Positions 10,201 to 18,622 of a stretch of DNA of 64,000 bases are shown here, in pieces; position 1 is the stretch's first letter; the number at the start of each line of letters is the position of its first letter. Source of the stretch: Bacillota bacterium (GTDB lineage Bacteria > Bacillota > Limnochordia > Limnochordales > ZCTH02-B6); NCBI GenBank assembly GCA_017656145.1, contig JACDOI010000001.1:1-64000 (forward strand). Direction: 5' to 3'. The notes beneath the pieces are model-generated. The model had not been told where the DNA came from, ran no database searches, and saw only the letters and a program-made list of their open reading frames with translations. The position numbers and the translations under genes are program-made.

Positions 10201-10981
10201 CTTCGTCCGCAAGCACACGCTGGCCATCGCCGCCGAGCTGAACATGACGCCGGCTGAGGCGTCCCGGCGGGTATTCGCCAACAAGCCGGGGCAATACGGG
10301 ACCGGAGTCAACCACGCTGTGGAAGCGTCGGCCTTTCAGGGCCAGGACGACCTGGGGAAGGTGTTCCTCCACCGCAAATCCTTCACGTACGGGCACGGCG
10401 CGGCCGGCGATGCTCAAGCGGACCTTTTGGCCGCCTGCCTGAAGACGTGCGGGGCGGCTTTCCAGAACTTGGACTCAACGGAAATCGGTTTGGCCGACGT
10501 CGACCATTACTACGAGTACCTGGGCGGTTTGGCCGCCGCCGCCCGGCACGTTCGGGGCAGCGCCCCGCCAGCGTTCGTCGCGGACACCTTCGCTCCCGGC
10601 GCGAGGGTGCGCTCGCTCGAGGAAGCGTTGCTTTTGGAAACCCGCACCCGGCTTTTGAATCCCCGGTGGTATGAGGGCATGCTTCGCCACGGCTACCAGG
10701 GTGTGCACGAGATCGCTGCCCGGTTGGACAACACCTTCGGGTGGTCTGCAACCGCGGGCGCGGTGCCGAGCTGGGTGTACACCGCCGCGGCGGATACGTT
10801 CCTGCTGGACGATTCCATGCGGGACCGGATGACAAATCTCAATCCCCAGGCAGTGCACCGGATGGCGGCGCGGCTCGCGGAAGCCCGGGACCGGGGGTTC
10901 TGGCAGGTAGACGGAGAGCGCTGGGCGAAGTTGCAGGAGATTTTGGCGGATGCGGAAGACCGTGTCGAGGGGGTTGTGTGA
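7274..10981 (+). CDS. bchH: class I chelatase large subunit, BchH/ChlH type
   Basis: A 1235-residue subunit that binds the porphyrin and inserts the metal together with the ATPase subunits I and D. The central block is of the BchH rather than the CobN kind: FGTHGALEFMPGKQVGL, then MNNPSEATIAKRRSYA and YLSPPLAEAGLY, all hallmarks of magnesium chelatase H. The C-terminus keeps NPRWYEGMLRHGYQG and LDNTFGWSATAG. The ATG at 7274 has GGGAGG seven bases upstream; an in-frame ATG at 7121 has no such site. The adjoining gene is subunit I and subunit D lies 4.2 kb downstream. No other bacteriochlorophyll gene is present, so the metal may be cobalt (B12 synthesis) rather than magnesium; this is inference. 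Confidence 0.9.
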   Translation: MLRFLYVVAEAQLVPVLRRAAERLAQDAPSLSIALEGYTVDQLLAADREEIRRRLALADVFLGSMLNSEREVSLLRELFEDGRPPVTVVFTSQPELVLLSRVGPFDGPSLIRDRAAWTGLTRTLQQAGIDIPPSLPALMAMAPRLWARLGDALGCLEPYARAGLYWLNASPENARRMMLHLANHHPKFQGRFRPEPPVVFPEVALWHPRAGRRFFASYDEFRQWRDAALAPAEDRPKVGVVVFRQYVTGESHRHYDAVVEALEAEGLDVVAGFGGLSGDRLVESLLRPAGIDLLLNLTGFNLVGSMGRPRPDRAVELLQELDVPYLVPFPLLFQTESRWEEDPVGLSPMQTALQVVLPELEGAGEPRVFAAQGIDGEFEPLPEAVRRLARRVRRWIDLRRKPPGQRRIAITLFSFPPDKGSVGTAAYLDVFRSLHRLLSAMKAEGYNVEVPSEPEELRRLVLGADEALPGAPTVAVAGRLDTDEYRELVPAADRIAANFGPPPGIIDTDGRGLLVRGRQLGNVFVGVQPGFGYEGDPMRLLFARDASPSHSFAAYYAWLEHVWRADAVIHFGTHGALEFMPGKQVGLTTRCYPDMLIGELPHIYFYSMNNPSEATIAKRRSYATTVTYLSPPLAEAGLYRSLLSLKEAVAEFLHGDAGRGEARSPETLRALAEQAHLDQEVEPPRPGEPPQDYARRLAAYLRTLEERLIPVGLHAAGEPVSPQEAAEFLWAALQHPRPELGVPGLPHLVAAGMGLEWDALEDTDPRRDEVMRNARAIADRLAKGQPVPGGDPQWDNLIRFAGDFLVRLREEREIPALLSALSGRFIPPAPGGDPARTPAALPTGRNIHALDPHRIPSPAARQRAKPVVKQLLARAARVSGGYPETVAFVLWGTDNIKTHGEGVAQVLELLGVEPVPDSLGRMTRLRLIPLAELGRPRIDVVMTVSGIFRDIFPNVVELLDEAVRLAAEADEDPEMNFVRKHTLAIAAELNMTPAEASRRVFANKPGQYGTGVNHAVEASAFQGQDDLGKVFLHRKSFTYGHGAAGDAQADLLAACLKTCGAAFQNLDSTEIGLADVDHYYEYLGGLAAAARHVRGSAPPAFVADTFAPGARVRSLEEALLLETRTRLLNPRWYEGMLRHGYQGVHEIAARLDNTFGWSATAGAVPSWVYTAAADTFLLDDSMRDRMTNLNPQAVHRMAARLAEARDRGFWQVDGERWAKLQEILADAEDRVEGVV

Positions 10982-12058
10982 ATGGCGGTCCGCACCGGCA
11001 CCGGAGCACAGCCCGTCTACCCATTTACCGCCATCGTCGGCCAGGACGAGCTGCGACTCGCGTTGATCTTGACGGCCATCGATCCGTTGATCGGCGGCGT
11101 GCTGGCCCTGGGCGATCGGGGAACGGCCAAGTCGACGGCGGTCCGTGCGCTGGCCCAGCTGTTGCCGCCGCTTGAGGCCGTGGACGGCTGCCCGTTCCGC
11201 TGCGATCCCGGCCGCCCCGACGAGTGGTGCTCGCTTTGCCGGGAGCGGGACGCGTCGGGCGAGCGGCTGGCGGCGGTCGAAGTGCCGGTGCCGGTCGTCG
11301 ATCTGCCTTTGGGCGCCAGCGAAGACCGGGTCGTCGGGAGTCTTGACATCGAAGCGGCGCTCGTTCGGGGCGAGAAGGTGTTCGAGCCGGGGCTTCTGGC
11401 CCGGGCCAACCGGGGATTCCTCTACATCGACGAGGTCAACTTGCTGGAAGACCACCTGGTGGACCTGTTGCTGGATGTGGCCGCAAGCGGCGTCAACGTC
11501 GTGGAACGGGAAGGCATCAGCCTTCATCACCCGGCCCGGTTCGTCCTGATCGGTTCGGGCAACCCCGAAGAGGGCGACCTTCGCCCGCAGCTTCTGGACC
11601 GCTTCGGCCTGTTCGTCCCGGTGAAGACCATCGCCGATGTCGACTTGCGAGTGGAGATCGTCCGGCGCCGGGACGAGTTTGAGCGGGATCCTCGGCTGTT
11701 TGCCGCCCGCTTCGCCGCGGAGGAAATGGCCTTCCGGGAGCGAATTGCCAGGGCCCAGGAGCGCCTCGCGTCGGTAGACGTGCCCGAATCGGTCCTGCAG
11801 GCGGCCGCGGCGCTCTCGGTGGAACTGGGCCTTGACGGGCACCGGGGCGAACTGAGTCTTGTGAGGGCGGCCCGGGCCCTGGCCGCGTGGGAAGGCCGGT
11901 CGGAGGCTACTCGCCACGATGTGGCCGCCCTGGCCCCGGCCGCGCTGGCCCACCGGTTGCGCCGGGACCCGCTGGACGAGCTGGATTCCGGGGAACGGGT
12001 GCGCCAGGCCATGGCGCGGGTCATGCCCGAAACGCCGCCAGGCTGCATAAGGATGTGA
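10982..12058 (+). CDS. bchI: chelatase AAA+ ATPase subunit, BchI type
   Basis: A 358-residue AAA+ ATPase that powers metal insertion by the H subunit. Walker A is GDRGTAKST (44-52), with alanine where photosynthetic BchI usually has glycine. Walker B is in [14 protein letters not shown], and sensor 1 in [21 protein letters not shown] four-cysteine insertion (CPFRC...CSLC) after the first strand is seen in BchI-type proteins of many non-phototrophs. The ATG at 10982 directly abuts the bchH stop, with GAGGGGG as ribosome site inside bchH, so the two are translationally linked. Confidence 0.92.
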   Translation: MAVRTGTGAQPVYPFTAIVGQDELRLALILTAIDPLIGGVLALGDRGTAKSTAVRALAQLLPPLEAVDGCPFRCDPGRPDEWCSLCRERDASGERLAAVEVPVPVVDLPLGASEDRVVGSLDIEAALVRGEKVFEPGLLARANRGFLYIDEVNLLEDHLVDLLLDVAASGVNVVEREGISLHHPARFVLIGSGNPEEGDLRPQLLDRFGLFVPVKTIADVDLRVEIVRRRDEFERDPRLFAARFAAEEMAFRERIARAQERLASVDVPESVLQAAAALSVELGLDGHRGELSLVRAARALAAWEGRSEATRHDVAALAPAALAHRLRRDPLDELDSGERVRQAMARVMPETPPGCIRM

Positions 12059-12062
12059 CGCG

Positions 12063-12881
12063 ATGCTTTTGGCCATCGATATCGGCAACACAAACATTAC
12101 CTTCGGCCTCTACGACGGGGACAAACTGGTGCGCACCTTCTGCCTGTCCACCGACTTGCACCGCACGTCTCACGAATACGAGATTCAAATTGACAACTTG
12201 TTCCAGCGGGCCGGGCACTCGCCGGTGGAAGTGGATGCGGTGGTCATGGGCAACGTCGTGCCGCCCTTGCAGGCGCCCTTCGAGCAAGTGGTGCGCGATC
12301 TGTTCCGCGTCGTGCCCTGGCGGGTGACCGCGACGGGCGGGGTGCTCGGGCTTACCCTCCGGGTCGACAACCCGGCCGAGGTGGGTGCGGACCGGATTGC
12401 CAACGCGGTGGCCTGCTACCGGCGGTACGGCGCGCCCGCGATCGTGGTCGACATGGGAACCGCGACGACGTTTGACGTGGTGTCCGCGGCCGGCGAGTAC
12501 CTGGGAGGCGCCATCGCCCCGGGAATCCAGATCGCCGCGGAGGCCATGTTCGAGCGGGCAGCCAAGCTGCCCCGGGTAGAGCTTGCCCCGCCGCCCGCGG
12601 CCATCGGGCGCAATACGGTGCACGCCATGCAGTCGGGTACCGTGTTCGGCTACGCGGGACTGGTGAAGGGGCTCATCGAACGGATCCGGGCGGAGCTGGA
12701 CGGCAACGCCCGGGTTGTCGCCACCGGCGGCCTGGCTCCCATCGTCGCCCGCCACAGCCCCATTTTTGACGTCGTCGATCCCCATTTGACGCTGGACGGC
12801 CTGAGGCTGCTGTACATCTTGAACCACCCGGCCTACACCCCCCTTCCGGCCGGGCCGGCGCCGGGAGGGCTCCACGCGTGA
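12063..12881 (+). CDS. coaX: type III pantothenate kinase
   Basis: Phosphorylates pantothenate, the first step of coenzyme A synthesis. Signature motifs are DIGNTN at residues 6-11 (phosphate binding), GADR at 108-111 and DMGTATTFD at 130-138. The length of 272 residues is a little above the usual 255-260. It begins four bases after bchI, with AAGGATGTGA as ribosome site, and its last four bases overlap the GTG start of coaBC, so the CoA pair is translationally coupled and cotranscribed with the chelatase genes. Confidence 0.96.
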   Translation: MLLAIDIGNTNITFGLYDGDKLVRTFCLSTDLHRTSHEYEIQIDNLFQRAGHSPVEVDAVVMGNVVPPLQAPFEQVVRDLFRVVPWRVTATGGVLGLTLRVDNPAEVGADRIANAVACYRRYGAPAIVVDMGTATTFDVVSAAGEYLGGAIAPGIQIAAEAMFERAAKLPRVELAPPPAAIGRNTVHAMQSGTVFGYAGLVKGLIERIRAELDGNARVVATGGLAPIVARHSPIFDVVDPHLTLDGLRLLYILNHPAYTPLPAGPAPGGLHA

Positions 12882-14077
12882 GCGTGCGGGGGCTTGCGGG
12901 ACGGAACATCGTCTTAGGCGTGTCCGGAAGCATCGCGGCCTACAAGGCAGCGGACGTCGCCAGCCGCCTGGTACAGGCCGGAGCCACCGTGGATACGGTC
13001 ATGACGCCGTCGGCGATCCGGTTTGTGGCTCCGCTGACATTTCAAAGCTTGACCCACCGGCCAGTGGTCACCGATCTGTTCGATCCCCGATCCGAACTCA
13101 GCATCGACCACGTCGCTCTGGCCCGGCGGGCCGACGCTGTCTTGATTGCGCCGGCCACCGCGGACCTGTTGTCCCGGATGGCCCACGGGCTCGCGGACGA
13201 TCCCGTGACGGCCACGGTACTGGCTACCGCTGCGCCGGTGATCGTCTGCCCGGCCATGGAGAGCCATATGTACCGACATCCCGCCACCCAGGAGAACCTA
13301 GAGCGGCTTGTCCAGCGGGGCGTTCGGGTAGTGGAGCCGGCCGCGGGCCGCCTGGCGTCGGGCCAACACGGCATCGGACGGCTTGCGGACCCCGGCCTCA
13401 TCATAGGAACCGTCCGGCAAGTGCTGGGGAGAAACGGCGACTTGTCGGGTCGCCGGGTGGTGGTGACCGCCGGCGGAACCCGGGAGGCCATCGATCCCGT
13501 ACGCTACATTACCAACCGCTCGTCCGGCAAGATGGGCCACGCGCTGGCCGAAGCGGCCCGGGACCGGGGCGCGGCCGTGGTGCTCGTGACCGCCGCGCCG
13601 GTGGGACCCGAGACCGCGGCCGGCATCGACGTGCGGCCCGTGAGTTCCGCTCTTGAGATGATGGCCGAGGTGCAGGCGGCCGTCGAGCGCGCCGACGCGC
13701 TGATCATGGCCGCCGCGGTCGCCGACTACCGGCCCGCCGCCTTCTCATCCCACAAGGTGAAAAAGACACAGGACCAGTGGGAATTGCGGATGGTGCGCAA
13801 TCCCGACATTCTCGCGTCGGTGCGGACGACGGCCGTCAAAGTCGGGTTCGCCGCGGAAACTCAAGACCTGCGGGAAAACGCCCTGGCCAAGCTCAAAGCC
13901 AAAGGCCTGCACATGATCGTCGCCAACGACGTCACCGCTCCCGGCAGCGGGTTTGAGTCGGACACGAATCAGGTCACAATCATCGACCGCTCGGGCCGGG
14001 TGGAGGAACTCCCGTCCCTTCCAAAGATGGATGTGGCCCACGAAATTTTGGACCGGCTCGTCACTCTCCTGCCCTAA
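12878..14077 (+). CDS. coaBC: bifunctional phosphopantothenoylcysteine decarboxylase / phosphopantothenate-cysteine ligase
   Basis: A 399-residue fusion for steps 2 and 3 of CoA synthesis. The N-terminal flavoprotein decarboxylase half has GVSGSIAAYKA and the catalytic histidine H78 in SIDHVALA. The CoaB half has VVTAGGTREAIDPVR and NRSSGKMG for nucleotide binding. The decarboxylase substrate-lid motif reads LASGQHGIGRL, with serine where many CoaC proteins have cysteine (LACG); actinobacterial enzymes also lack that cysteine, so activity is not excluded. It starts at GTG 12878 inside the coaX stop (GTGA overlap). Confidence 0.95.
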   Translation: MSVRGLAGRNIVLGVSGSIAAYKAADVASRLVQAGATVDTVMTPSAIRFVAPLTFQSLTHRPVVTDLFDPRSELSIDHVALARRADAVLIAPATADLLSRMAHGLADDPVTATVLATAAPVIVCPAMESHMYRHPATQENLERLVQRGVRVVEPAAGRLASGQHGIGRLADPGLIIGTVRQVLGRNGDLSGRRVVVTAGGTREAIDPVRYITNRSSGKMGHALAEAARDRGAAVVLVTAAPVGPETAAGIDVRPVSSALEMMAEVQAAVERADALIMAAAVADYRPAAFSSHKVKKTQDQWELRMVRNPDILASVRTTAVKVGFAAETQDLRENALAKLKAKGLHMIVANDVTAPGSGFESDTNQVTIIDRSGRVEELPSLPKMDVAHEILDRLVTLLP

Positions 14078-14095
14078 ACAGAGGCCGAAGGATCA

Positions 14096-15091
14096 TCATC
14101 CCGGAAGACGTCCCTGGGCCGACGGATACCCGCCGGCCGGCGCCGCGGTCTGGGCCGCCCGCAGAAGCGCCGTGGCTACCGCCTCCGCGGCGGCCGCGCC
14201 CACTTCGGCCGTTTGCTCCATCTGGGCCGCCCAGGTGCGGGGCGGGGCTTCCGGATGCCGGCCGGTAGCCAGTGCAAACACCGTATCTCCGTCCCACGGC
14301 GTGTGAGCCGGATACACGGCCCGGGCGATACCGTCGTGGGCCATTTGGGCCACCCGGTGCACCGCTTCTTTGGAGAGCTGCAAATCCGTGCCCACGACGA
14401 CCACGACCGTGTTGGCGCCGGGAAACGGGCTCGTTCGGCCGGTTTCCCGGGCTTGCCGCATGAGGAACGAACCCTGGTCCCTGTCGAAGGCGCCGGCCAC
14501 CAGCCGGCCGGTCAGCGGATCCACGATGTCTCCCAACGGGTTTGCGACCGCGAGGGCGGCGACGGTACCTCCCCGTGGGAGCTTGACGGAACCGATGCCG
14601 AGGCCGGCCTTCATCGCAAACTCCATGCCAGCCCACTTGCCGCACGTCGCGCCGCTGCCGGCTCCCACGTTTCCCTCGGCCGCGCCGTCGCCGGAGTCCA
14701 ATGCGGCCTTGCAGGCGGCATAGCCTTGCTCCGGCCCGGGTCTCACGCGGGAGTCGCCCACCGCCAGGTCGAAGATGACCGCCCCGGGGACGATGGGGAC
14801 GCGTCCAAACCCGGTATCGAAGCCGATGCCCTGCTCTTCAAGAAAGTCCATCACACCCGCCGCGGCGGAAAGCCCGAACGCGCTTCCGCCGGAGAGCAAA
14901 ACCGCGTGTACCCGCTGTACCAACCGGCCCGGCGCCAACAGGTCGGTCTCCCGGGTGCCCGGTCCGCCGCCCCGCACGTCCACGCCCCCCACCGCGCCCT
15001 CACCGTCGCACAAGACGACGGTGCAGCCGGTGAGCGCCCGTTCGTCCGTCCAGTGGCCGACCGAAAGGCCTTCCACGCCGCCCAGCGACAT
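14096..15091 (-). CDS. P1-family (DmpA/NylC-like) N-terminal-nucleophile peptidase
   Basis: A 331-residue member of peptidase family S58 (P1), which includes L-aminopeptidase D-esterase and nylon-oligomer hydrolase NylC. These self-cleave to expose a nucleophile; here the expected cut is before T in GAN-TVVVVVGTD. Other family blocks are GLSVGHWTD near the start, LLSGGSAFGLSAA, and NVGAGSGATCGKW. ATG 15091 is preferred because GGGGGTG lies six bases upstream; a GTG at 15100 overlaps that site. It is convergent with coaBC (18-base gap) and divergent from the chelatase D gene. The substrate is unknown. Confidence 0.87.
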   Translation of the reverse strand: MSLGGVEGLSVGHWTDERALTGCTVVLCDGEGAVGGVDVRGGGPGTRETDLLAPGRLVQRVHAVLLSGGSAFGLSAAAGVMDFLEEQGIGFDTGFGRVPIVPGAVIFDLAVGDSRVRPGPEQGYAACKAALDSGDGAAEGNVGAGSGATCGKWAGMEFAMKAGLGIGSVKLPRGGTVAALAVANPLGDIVDPLTGRLVAGAFDRDQGSFLMRQARETGRTSPFPGANTVVVVVGTDLQLSKEAVHRVAQMAHDGIARAVYPAHTPWDGDTVFALATGRHPEAPPRTWAAQMEQTAEVGAAAAEAVATALLRAAQTAAPAGGYPSAQGRLPG

Positions 15092-15144
15092 CCCCGTCAC
15101 CCCCGTAAAAAACGTCCCCCAGATCTTCTCCGCCCGTCCTGGTG

Positions 15145-15150
15145 TATAAT
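15145..15150 (+). promoter_or_regulatory. -10 box of bchD, possibly giving a leaderless mRNA
   Basis: A perfect TATAAT ends eight bases before the ATG at 15158. No convincing -35 was found. Transcription would start at or within a few bases of that ATG, and no ribosome binding site precedes it. Confidence 0.5.
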
Positions 15151-15157
15151 GGCCGTG

Positions 15158-16933
15158 ATGATGGACGTTCGGCGAGCAGGCGGTGCGGCCGATGACCTGG
15201 CGGAGTCTTTAGTTCTCTTGTCGGTGGACCCCGCCCTGCAAGGGGCATACGTTTTCGGACCGGCCGATGCCGCGACCGATAGTTGTATCCGCCGCTTCGA
15301 GCGATGGCTCGCCGGCGGCGAGCCCGTGCGGCTTCCGGTCCGGGCGACTCCGGGCGACCTCGAAGGCGAGCTGGACGTGGAGGCCACCCTGGCCGCGGGC
15401 CGCCCCGTCTGGCTGGCAGGCCTTGTGGAGCGGGCGTCCGGCGGGCTCATCGCCGTCGATAGTGCGGATCGGCTTGCGCGGGCCACCGCGGCCGCGCTCA
15501 CCGGCAAGCTTTCCCAATTGCCCCTGCCCCGGCGGCCGCTGCTCCTGGTCCGGGCGCACGCACCGCCCGCGCCCCAGGACCCGCTGGCAAGCCATTGTGC
15601 CTTGTGGCTCGCCGCGCCCTCCGCTCGCGCGGCGCTTTCCCTCGACGAAGCAACGGCTCCCCATCCACCGGCATGGGACTGGAACCGGATCCGGGCCGCC
15701 CGGCGCCTTTTGGCTCGGGTTCGCCTGGCGGAGCCGCTCATGCGGCGCATCTGCCGGGCGATCGACGCTTTGGGCTGCACCTCTCAGCCGCTGGATTGGT
15801 TCGTCGCCCGAGCAGCTTCAGCCCTGGCCGCTTGGCACGACCGAGAACACGTGCGGCAAGACGACGTCGATGCCGCCCTGGCACTGGTGGCCGCCCCGCG
15901 TGGGGCAACTGCCCGGGCTCATCCAGAGAGCGTTTCGCCGTGGCCCGCGGCGGGCGGAACGACACCTTTCCAAGCATCCCCTGCCGCCTCCCTGTCGCCT
16001 GCGGCGGGGACCACGGATCAGGCTGCCGGAGAGGGACCGGTGGGCCGCAGCGCTGCGCCTGAGCCGGCCGAAGCCGCTTGGGACGGGTCCTCCGGGCCGG
16101 CGCGGGTGACGGTTGTGCCTCCTGCGGCGCTGGGCCGCGCGCTCGCCTTGCCGCTCTCCGCGCGGAAGCCTTCGCCCTCCCGGGCAGCCCAAAGCTTGCG
16201 AGGCCGCCCGGGACCGCGGGCCGGCCGGGCTCCGGACGGCCCCCTTTCGTTGGCCGCGACGTTGCGGGCTGCCGCGCCCTATCAGCGGCTCAGGGCCCCG
16301 CGGCCGCCTCTTGTCGTTCCGATCTTGCCGGACGATCTGCGCTTCCGCCGCCGCCGTCCCCGGGCCCGATCCGTATTCGTTCTCGCGGTGGACGGGTCCG
16401 GCTCCATGGGCCAGGGCCGCATGCACCTGGCCAAGGCGGCCGCACTGTCGGTTTTGCACGGAGCGTACCGGGAGCGCCGGTTTGTGGCGTTGATCGACTT
16501 CCGGGGACGGCAAGCCCGGGTTCTTTGCCCTCCCGGGCGCAGTTCGACCGCGATCCGGCGGCATATCGTCGCCTTGCCCAGCGGGGGCGGAACTCCCCTG
16601 GCCGCGGGACTGGCCGCCGCCCTGGAAACGGCCCGGACTTGGCAGCGCCGCCACCCGGACGCCACCGCGGCGGTCGTGCTTTTTACCGATGGGAAAGCCA
16701 ACGTGCCGTTGCAACGGAATATCGCGGCCGGCGGGGCGGGTGCCGGTTCAGCCAGCGCCCAAAGTCGCCGCTCGGCCGCCTGGCACGACGTGGAACGGGT
16801 GGCCGGCCGGCTGCGTGCCTCCGACATCTTCACGGTGCTCGTAGACAGCGGGCCCGGCACCCCTCGTGAGCTACAGAGACTGGCAACTCTCCTGGGCGGC
16901 GAGATCGTGCGGGTGGTCACGCCCGTTCCGTGA
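15158..16933 (+). CDS. bchD: chelatase subunit D (degenerate AAA+ plus VWA domain)
   Basis: A protein of about 591 residues forming the third chelatase subunit, which bridges the I ATPase ring and the H subunit. The N-terminal half follows BchI/D layout but has lost the Walker A lysine motif (YVFGPADAATDS in its place), as in BchD. A proline- and alanine-rich linker runs from about residue 250 to 390. The C-terminal von Willebrand A domain carries the MIDAS motif DGSGS at about 412, with GGGTPLAAGL and LFTDGKANV. Starts at 15149, 15158 and 15161 are all in frame; the promoter position favours 15158 or 15161. The last 63 bases overlap the convergent lipB. Confidence 0.87.
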   Translation: MMDVRRAGGAADDLAESLVLLSVDPALQGAYVFGPADAATDSCIRRFERWLAGGEPVRLPVRATPGDLEGELDVEATLAAGRPVWLAGLVERASGGLIAVDSADRLARATAAALTGKLSQLPLPRRPLLLVRAHAPPAPQDPLASHCALWLAAPSARAALSLDEATAPHPPAWDWNRIRAARRLLARVRLAEPLMRRICRAIDALGCTSQPLDWFVARAASALAAWHDREHVRQDDVDAALALVAAPRGATARAHPESVSPWPAAGGTTPFQASPAASLSPAAGTTDQAAGEGPVGRSAAPEPAEAAWDGSSGPARVTVVPPAALGRALALPLSARKPSPSRAAQSLRGRPGPRAGRAPDGPLSLAATLRAAAPYQRLRAPRPPLVVPILPDDLRFRRRRPRARSVFVLAVDGSGSMGQGRMHLAKAAALSVLHGAYRERRFVALIDFRGRQARVLCPPGRSSTAIRRHIVALPSGGGTPLAAGLAAALETARTWQRRHPDATAAVVLFTDGKANVPLQRNIAAGGAGAGSASAQSRRSAAWHDVERVAGRLRASDIFTVLVDSGPGTPRELQRLATLLGGEIVRVVTPVP

Positions 16934-17650
16934 ATCGCAAAGCCCCGCCGCCCACTGGTCGATGGCCGAAACGCCGACCCAGCGCATCTTTAGTCCGAAC
17001 ACTTCGGAAAACGAAGCGATCAGCGCGTCGCAAACCGCATCCATGTCCACCGGCCGTCCCAGCAGCGCCTGCATCGACGTGACCGGCCGGCCGGTGATGC
17101 CGCAGGGGATGATGCCGTCGAAATAGGACAAGTCGGTGTTGACGTTGAGGGCAAATCCGTGGCTCGTCACCGCTCGCGTAAACCGGACGCCGATGGCCGC
17201 GACTTTCGCCCCGTCAACCCAGACGCCGGTCAGCCCCTCGACGCGCCGGCCCCGAATGCCGAACCCCGCAAGGGCCCGGATGAGTACCTCTTCCAGATCG
17301 CGCAAGTATCGATGCGGGTCAAGGCCCCGACCCCGCAACGAAACGATGGGATAGCCGACCGCCTGTCCCGGCCCGTGGTAGGTCACATCGCCGCCCCGGT
17401 CGACATAGTAGACGTCGACGCCTTTTTTGCGCAGGCGTTCCTCGTCCCACAAAATATGCCGCCCGTCGCCGCCTCGGCCGACGGTGTAGACGTGGGGATG
17501 CTCGACGAGCAGGAGCAAGTCGGGCACCTGGCCGCCGATGCGGGCCCGCACCAGGCGAGCCTGGAGGTCCCACGCGGCGCTGTAATCCCATTGTCCCAGG
17601 CGCACCGTCCACCCTATCGGGCGGCCGGCGCCGTCCCCGGTTTCGGTCAT
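16871..17650 (-). CDS. lipB: octanoyltransferase (lipoate biosynthesis)
   Basis: Transfers octanoyl from acyl carrier protein to lipoyl domains, the first step of de novo lipoate synthesis. The LipB signature [12 protein letters not shown] is at residues 85-96, the catalytic lysine is K149 in [10 protein letters not shown], and the acyl-thioester cysteine is C183 in IIPCGI. The 259-residue length includes a C-terminal tail of about 25 residues that overlaps the bchD 3' end. The start overlaps the lipA stop by four bases (ATGA), so the two are coupled. Confidence 0.95.
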   Translation of the reverse strand: MTETGDGAGRPIGWTVRLGQWDYSAAWDLQARLVRARIGGQVPDLLLLVEHPHVYTVGRGGDGRHILWDEERLRKKGVDVYYVDRGGDVTYHGPGQAVGYPIVSLRGRGLDPHRYLRDLEEVLIRALAGFGIRGRRVEGLTGVWVDGAKVAAIGVRFTRAVTSHGFALNVNTDLSYFDGIIPCGITGRPVTSMQALLGRPVDMDAVCDALIASFSEVFGLKMRWVGVSAIDQWAAGLCDSRNGRDHPHDLAAQESCQSL

Positions 17651-18606
17651 ACGTTCACCCCGCTCAGCTTCTCCAGCTGCTCATGGGCGTGGTACGAACT
17701 GCGCACCAGCGGACCGGCCTCCACGTGGGGAATGCCGATGGCCTCGCCCATCCGCTTCAGCTCGTCGAACTCTTCCGGCCGGTAGTAGCGCTCCACCGGC
17801 AGATGCTTGATGGATGGCCGCAAATACTGGCCGATGGTCATGATATCGACCCCGATCCGGTGGACGTCCTCCATCACCTTCCGGATTTCATCGAGCGTTT
17901 CGCCAAGGCCCACCATGATACCCGTCTTGGTCAACACGTCGCCGTCCATGGCCTTGGCTCGCTGAAGCAGCTCCAGCGAGCGCTCGTACCGGGCCTTGGG
18001 ACGGACCCAAGGATACAGCCGGGGCACCGTCTCCAGGTTGTGGTTGAGAACGTCCGGCCGCGCTTCTATGGTGATGGCCAGCGCTTCCCAATTCCCCTCG
18101 TAGTCGGGAATGAGCACTTCCACCGCCGTGCCCGGACACCGCTCCCGGATAGCCCGGATCGTCGCCCGGAAGATCTCGGCCCCGCCGTTGGTAAGGTCGT
18201 CCCGGGTAACGGAGGTGATGACCGCGTGCTTAAGCCCCATAGCGCTCACCGCCTCCGCCACCCGCTCGGGCTCCGCCCAGTCCAGTTCCGTCGGCCGGCC
18301 GCTCTTCACCGCGCAAAACCCGCATGCCCGGGTGCAAATGTCGCCCAAGATCATGAAGGTCGCGGTGCCCCGTTCCCAGCACTCAAAGATGTTGGGACAG
18401 TGAGCTTCCTCGCAGACGGTGTTCAAGGACAAATCCCGCATCAGGCTCTCTATGCGCCGGTAGTTGGGGCCTAAGGCGGCCCGCACTTTCAGCCACGGCG
18501 GCTTGCCCGTGGGCTGATAGTTTTCCCGCCGCCGGGGAGGACGGGTCCTCGGCGCAGGGGCCGGTTGCACAACGGATTCGGAAACCAAGGGGAGTTCTCG
18601 CTCCAC
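17647..18606 (-). CDS. lipA: lipoyl synthase
   Basis: Radical-SAM enzyme that inserts two sulfurs into protein-bound octanoate. The auxiliary cluster cysteines are C65, C70 and C76 in [12 protein letters not shown], and the radical-SAM cluster is C91, C95 and C98 in CTRACGFC. The C-terminal serine motif VRSSYHA, which ligates the auxiliary cluster, is present. The 319 residues include a basic, proline-rich N-terminal extension. It follows the E2 gene by 16 bases and precedes lipB, so cofactor synthesis is encoded with its main client enzyme. Confidence 0.96.
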   Translation of the reverse strand: MERELPLVSESVVQPAPAPRTRPPRRRENYQPTGKPPWLKVRAALGPNYRRIESLMRDLSLNTVCEEAHCPNIFECWERGTATFMILGDICTRACGFCAVKSGRPTELDWAEPERVAEAVSAMGLKHAVITSVTRDDLTNGGAEIFRATIRAIRERCPGTAVEVLIPDYEGNWEALAITIEARPDVLNHNLETVPRLYPWVRPKARYERSLELLQRAKAMDGDVLTKTGIMVGLGETLDEIRKVMEDVHRIGVDIMTIGQYLRPSIKHLPVERYYRPEEFDELKRMGEAIGIPHVEAGPLVRSSYHAHEQLEKLSGVNV

Positions 18607-18622
18607 GGGTCACCCACTCCCA

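Noticed and set aside
8330..10417. 695-codon open frame on the minus strand opposite bchH
   Set aside because: Antisense frames stay open in GC-rich coding DNA. The translation is Arg/Gly/Pro/His-rich with no domain pattern, while the plus strand encodes an unmistakable BchH.
7274..10981. Annotation as CobN
   Set aside because: CobN typically has HWGKHGNLEWLPGK-like blocks; this protein has the BchH versions, so the BchH family name is used while metal specificity is left open.
14213..15148. N-terminal extension of bchD through the P1 peptidase gene
   Set aside because: The frame is open upstream but is antisense to a good peptidase gene, has no protein character, and a TATAAT sits just before the internal ATG.
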